DNA of 64,000 nucleotides from Nageia nagi. Its lineage: Eukaryota > Pinophyta. Numbering within the stretch: position 1 is the stretch's first letter; every line of letters starts with the position of its first letter. The DNA lies in NCBI GenBank assembly GCA_050084985.1, contig JBITNC010000001.1, positions 61,814,001-61,878,000 of the forward strand, given 5' to 3'. The position numbers and the translations under genes are program-made. Shown one piece after another: positions 60,079 through 64,000 of the stretch. Below the pieces are notes generated by a model. It did no database searches, was not told the origin of the DNA, and saw only the letters and a list, made by a program, of their open reading frames with translations.

Positions 60079-60260
60079 AAGAGACAACTTTTTCCTCAAA
60101 GCTACAAATTAAAAAATTGTTGTTGTAGCTAGTGGAGAGTCTCTCATATTTCATCTTTAGGAGCTAAGCCATGCCTTTAGATGAAGGCTTTACTAATAGT
60201 GTGATTATGAATCTTGCATGTGCATCAATCTAGAATATCCTTAGATTCAACCATGATGGA
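60070..60260 (-). pseudogene. E5 chromodomain
   Basis: Minus strand: DILD.CTCKIHNHTISKAFI corresponds to the ILDRRxRxxxxxxxxEVLVxW start of the plant chromovirus chromodomain; GLAPKDEI.ETLHQL-like follows (W of the xATWE block is a stop), then QQQFFNL and RGVEC-stop. Such domains guide integration to particular chromatin. At least six in-frame stops break it. The frame ends within the LTR (TGTTAG). Confidence 0.8.
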
Positions 60261-61370
60261 TCCTTCCTTAGTGAATTATGGTAATTCAATATGGACTATG
60301 GTTTGGGAGGAAAGTACTTACTTAATGTATGAGACATAAAAAATAGGATAAATTTTAGACAATGCTGGAAGTACCAACTTGTGTGCTATAGGGCTGATAC
60401 ATTGGAGTATCTTATAAGGTCCATAAAATTATGGGGCCAATTTTTGGGTACCTTTCAATTTGAGAAATATTTGTTGGTAAGGTTGAAGTATTAATAAAAC
60501 CATGTTACCTTCCTATAAATTTCACTTGATTCATTATTGATCATCTTGCTATTTCATTTGGTGTTGATCCATTTGAAGATTTTCTTAAAGGATGCAAATT
60601 ATCTCTCCTTGATATGATAAGGTGATGTATACTACTTGGACATTGGTGCTTCTTAGAAAATATGAGGTTAATGTGGGTAGAGGTTAACCATATAGGGATT
60701 CATATGGAGTCATCTTGATGGATGTATGATATGAAATGTTATACCACCATTTTGCTTAGGGCATTCATTTTACCCGATAGATCGATTGGGTGAATATAAA
60801 TTGACAAATATATGTTTCCAATAATTTATTAACAATCTCTATTTGACCATGCATTTTAGGGTGATATGCTAAGCTCATATTGATTTTAGTGCCTTGAAAT
60901 TTGAATAACTCTTGTTAGAACTTACTAGTGAATGCTAGGTCATGATCACTAACAATGGTGGATAGCATACCATGGAGTTTAAAAATATTATCAAGAAAAA
61001 GTTACAAAACATTTATAGATTTGTAAGTGCATGCCAAGGGGTAGAAATATGCATATTTGAAGATTTTATCAACCACTACCATGATAATAGCTTTACTATA
61101 GGATTTTTTAATGCCTATAATAAAATAAATTGAGATATCTATCTAGGTGCACTCAAGAATAGGTAGAAGCAGAAGCGATCCTAGGGTGCCCACTATCTCA
61201 CCTTTCTATCATTTACAAATATCATATTATGATACAAATTTCTTGATATCTTATTTCATACTTAGCCAATAGGAGTGAAGCACTCATCAGTAGGTTTTAA
61301 AAAACCCAAAATGAGTAGTTCATATTGAATGCAATTTCTAAAGTATCTATTCTTGACATGAAGAGTTTAC
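60261..61370 (-). pseudogene. E5 integrase
   Basis: Core from about 61140: DISIYFIIGIKKS, AIIMVVVDKIFKYAYFYPLA (second-block Asp kept), STIVSDHDLAFTSKF with the catalytic Asp, and SLAYHPKMHGQIEIVNK with the Glu. C-terminal part: SYHTSIKMTPYESLYG near 60740, EGNMVLLILQPYQQ, KLAP.FYGPYKILQ and YPIFYVSYIK near 60330. The zinc region is poorly kept (YDICK near 61225). All catalytic residues can be read, but stops are frequent. Confidence 0.9.
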
Positions 61371-61559
61371 TAGAAAAGTAATACAACCTTTGAATCATAA
61401 AATTACATCATGTTAAGAGAAAGGGGGTTTTCTTGTTGGATTGATTTGCAACTATTGAATTACTATTTGTATAATTATATCCTAAATCCATTCTTGGTTA
61501 ACTTGGTTAAGCCATTGACAAACTAGGGATGAAAGAGCCTAAAGTACCATGGTTTCCTC

Positions 61560-62080
61560 AAATTTTCAATAAAGAGCATCAACAACCATATTCTTAGTGC
61601 CTTATTTATACACAATCTCATATTCATACCCCAAGAGTTTAGGAATCCACTTTTAATTTAGGGGTGGAGATGTGTTGTTATAAGAAGTATTTCAAATTCT
61701 GATGATCTATTTTGATGATAAAATGATGATTGATGAGGTAGGGCCTCCAACATTGAACAACATGGATGATTACAAGAATTTATTTTTCATAGATGAATTT
61801 GGCCAAATTCCAATTTAAGAGAACCTTACTTGTGAAATCCAAGGGTTGCCCTTCCTACATCAATATGGCTCCAAGTCCTACTTTGGAGGCATCACTTTTA
61901 ATGATGAATATTTTAGAGAAATATAGCATAGCCAATACTAGGGTTGAGAACATAGCAACCTTTAATTTATGAAAGGGTATTTGTAAACCAATTAAAAGCA
62001 TTCTTTTTCAATAGGGCTATGATGGTAGCTACAATCGTTCCATAATCCTTCATAAATTTATGATAATAGGATGTCAATCC
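61560..62080 (-). pseudogene. E5 RNase H
   Basis: FIIKSDASKVGLGAILM near 61910-61860 carries the first Asp; GQPLDF is lost to a frame change but legible; LLGYEYEIVYK near 61640 and TKNMVVDALYWK near 61590 form the tail with the last Asp. Frame changes occur at least twice. Confidence 0.82.
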
Positions 62081-62960
62081 AAGGAAAACTCATAAGCCTT
62101 TCAAGGATTTAGGTAGGAGCCATGTTTGCATATCCTCAATATTTAGTGGGCTCACCTTAAAACCTTTCTATGAAATAATGTGTCCAAGGTACTTGAGCTC
62201 CTAATGACCAAAAGAACATTTGAAGTGATTGGTGTACAACTAGTTCTCTTAGACAAGTTGTAATGTCTGATCTAGGTGGGCCAAGTTATCCTTATAGGTT
62301 TTTGTATAGATCAAAATATCATCAAATAAAATTAAAATAAATTTTCAAATAAAAGTATCGAATACCTAGTTCATCAAACTTTGAAATGTAGAAGCCATAA
62401 TGGTAATATTGAATGACATCAATAGGAATTCATAATAGCCTTCATGAATGTAGAAAACAGTTTTTGGGAATGTCTTCTTCATGTAGCCAAATTTGATGGT
62501 ACCTAAACCAAAGGTCTAGTTTGGAGAAATATTTTGTACCATGTAATTCATCTAGCAATTCATCAATGACATGGGAGGGAAACTTATCCTTGTTGATGAT
62601 TTTATTTAGAGCCTAAAAGTCATTACACATTCACCATGATCCATGTTTCTTACTATCCAATAGAATTAGATATGAGTAAGGAATCACATTGAGATGAATG
62701 ATGTCAACTTGTAACATATCATTGAACAAATTTTCTATTTCATCCTTTTGCAAGAAAGGATGATAATAAGGCTAAATGTTGGGTGGTTGACTTTCTAGAA
62801 TTAATTGAATTGCATGGTCATGATGGTGGTAGGGAGGTAATTCATGGGGTTCCTCAAAGATACCTACATGAAGAGTGAGCACTTGCTATAATTATTTTAA
62901 TTATAGTAATTCTTACATGGTTTTTTGAATAGAAAAGAGTTTTTGTATCACTCCTTTACT
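62081..62960 (-). pseudogene. E5 reverse transcriptase
   Basis: SYLILLDSKKHGSW near 62670 (SPVLLVKKKDGSW), [44 protein letters not shown] and [20 protein letters not shown] give a nearly continuous RT. The catalytic box is LILFDDILIYTKT near 62325-62290, with FDD in place of YVDD as is normal in chromoviruses. It ends GLTSYYHKFMKDYG near 62060. Stops are few, mostly TAA/TAG. Confidence 0.92.
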
Positions 62961-63039
62961 ATCTTTCATCAATAATTTCTCCATATGATGAGAACTAATA
63001 AATTGGGACTATCCTATAGTAAGTCCTTTGAGAGTGTAT

Positions 63040-63400
63040 TTATAGGTCATCAACCTTGAATTGCATCCATAGCTCATGAAAATACCAAATAATGGGGTCT
63101 AATATCATCAACCACCATATCACACATGCCCAATGGTAGAACATACATGTTGCCTTGCATCTTATAGTCCCCCATACTAAGCTTGATATTGCACACCAAC
63201 CTTTATAAGAAATTTTGCCTCTATTTCCAATCATTATCTCAAAACTATTTTGTGGGTAGATGTAAGAGTGTGTCTTTTTTTCCACATTAGGATCTACAAA
63301 ATTATGAGTGCTTCTCGAGTCCAAAAATATTATCAACATTTGGCCTTTAAAATATCCTTTAACTTTCATAATCTATGGAGAGTTAAACCCATAGAGTGCA
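63040..63400 (-). pseudogene. E5 aspartic protease
   Basis: MKVKGYFKGQMLIIFLDSRS (63369-63310) with DSRS where DSGS/DSGA is expected, then THNFVDPNV, YIYPQNSFEIMIGN. After a frameshift near 63190 the frame carries LSMGDYKMQG-like and WAMDAIQ-like blocks. The Gly of the active site is Arg, so it is inactive. Confidence 0.85.
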
Positions 63401-64000
63401 TTGCAGAAAATTTTAGGAATAACTTCATCAATTTGGTCGACCTCTTCTTCAATATCTACCACTACATCCTTAAAAGCCTCTTCATATGGATCCTCAGGAG
63501 CTTCCACATCCAACACATAGTTTTTGGGTAGCACAACAATGACTTGGTGCAAATTTTTCATCACAACTATAATAGAGTCCTTTTTTCTTCCATTCCTCCA
63601 TCTTAGTAGGGGTCAGTCTCTTAACTAGTAAGGAGTGTACCAAATTCAAACCATCTTGAGAAGGTTATGATTTTCAAGTGGGGTCTTTGGTATGTTTACA
63701 TTGTGCATTCAATTTATCTTCCACCAACTTGGCAAGCCCTATTACCACTATCATGTTTTTTGGATTGAATAGTTTGAATTTTGCTTGATTTTCCTCCATA
63801 AACTCACAAATGAAATAGCTTCAATAAAATGCATCATCTAATCCTTTAGTATGGTTAGCTAATTTTTCAAATTCTATTTTATATTCTCTAATTATGGTTG
63901 TTTGACATAATTTATTGAGTGCACTGGTGAAATCTTCAAATGAACTAGGGCCAAATTTGATAAGGAGGTTTTAGGTAAATTCCCCCAAAATGGGATTCTA
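63401..64000 (-). pseudogene. E5 gag, C-terminal part
   Basis: EFT.NLLIKFGPSSFEDFTS near 63970 is the chromovirus gag block before the LxxLxQxxSVxxYxxxFExL motif, here KLCQTTIIREYKIEFEKL near 63900. Downstream, KRLTPTKMEEWKKKGLYYSC near 63610 leads to the zinc knuckle (YSCDEKFAPSHCC; first Cys is Tyr). The frame continues beyond the window end. Confidence 0.85.

Larger units (their letters stand above)
59676..64000 (-). mobile_element. E5: chromodomain Ty3/gypsy element (chromovirus), truncated by window
   Basis: The 3' LTR (59676-60065), polypurine tract, and minus-strand gag, protease, RT, RNase H, integrase and chromodomain are present in the usual chromovirus order. The 5' LTR lies beyond 64000. 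The base quintet before the LTR is tagag. All coding parts contain TAG/TAA stops and some frameshifts. This is a separate lineage from E1-E3: there is no second RNase H, and its protease and gag have the form seen in plant chromoviruses. Confidence 0.92.

Noticed and set aside
1-64000. tRNA, rRNA or microRNA genes
   Set aside because: No cloverleaf with A and B boxes, no rRNA signature and no long clean hairpin was noticed by eye. tRNA-like matches are primer-binding sites only.

Overview
The window is repeat-rich nuclear plant DNA with no intact gene. It is AT-rich and visibly short of CpG. Almost all recognisable coding sequence comes from LTR retrotransposons of types found only in plants: Ty3/gypsy Tat-like elements with two RNase H domains, a chromodomain gypsy element, and Ty1/copia. 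Most broken codons are TAG or TAA where glutamine is expected, the footprint of cytosine methylation and deamination. A large, heavily methylated genome fits, and a gymnosperm is plausible, but the species cannot be named from this sequence.

Layout. 1-376: pol remnant (minus). 377-14568: Tat-like gypsy E1 (minus), LTRs of about 1.8 kb, with an RNase H domain placed before the reverse transcriptase and a very long extra ORF between integrase and the 3' LTR. 14751-16495: an old LTR (family F) and an unknown decayed frame. 16502-24479: Tat-like gypsy E2 (plus), LTRs of about 667 bp, domain order RT-RNH-aRNH-INT, and a 43-bp tandem array in its 3' untranslated part. 24481-33583: decayed fragments, including more frame of the kind before E2, two family-F LTRs facing each other (26671-27407 plus, 32492-33210 minus), a copia RNase H piece, a duplicated copia primer-binding site and a PPR-like gene scrap. 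33584-54657: Tat-like gypsy E3 (minus), about 16 kb without its insert, flanked by ATAAC. Its LTRs carry a 57-bp tandem array, and an antisense ORF resembling a plant mobile domain lies between integrase and the 3' LTR. 39691-44661: Tork/TNT1-like copia (plus) nested in the integrase of E3, with an AAATT target duplication and a nearly full-length but stop-ridden gag-pol frame. 54663-59675: decayed gypsy pieces, including an LTR-like unit and an integrase C-terminus. 59676-64000: chromodomain gypsy E5 (minus), cut by the window edge.

How the parts relate. Each element follows the scheme LTR - primer site - gag - protease - RT/RNase H - integrase - polypurine tract - LTR. Nesting gives relative ages: the copia is younger than E3, and E2 is younger than the frame it appears to split. 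The parts most worth a second look are the accessory ORF and the RNase H-before-RT order of E1, the antisense mobile-domain-like ORF of E3, and the tandem arrays carried inside E2 and E3.
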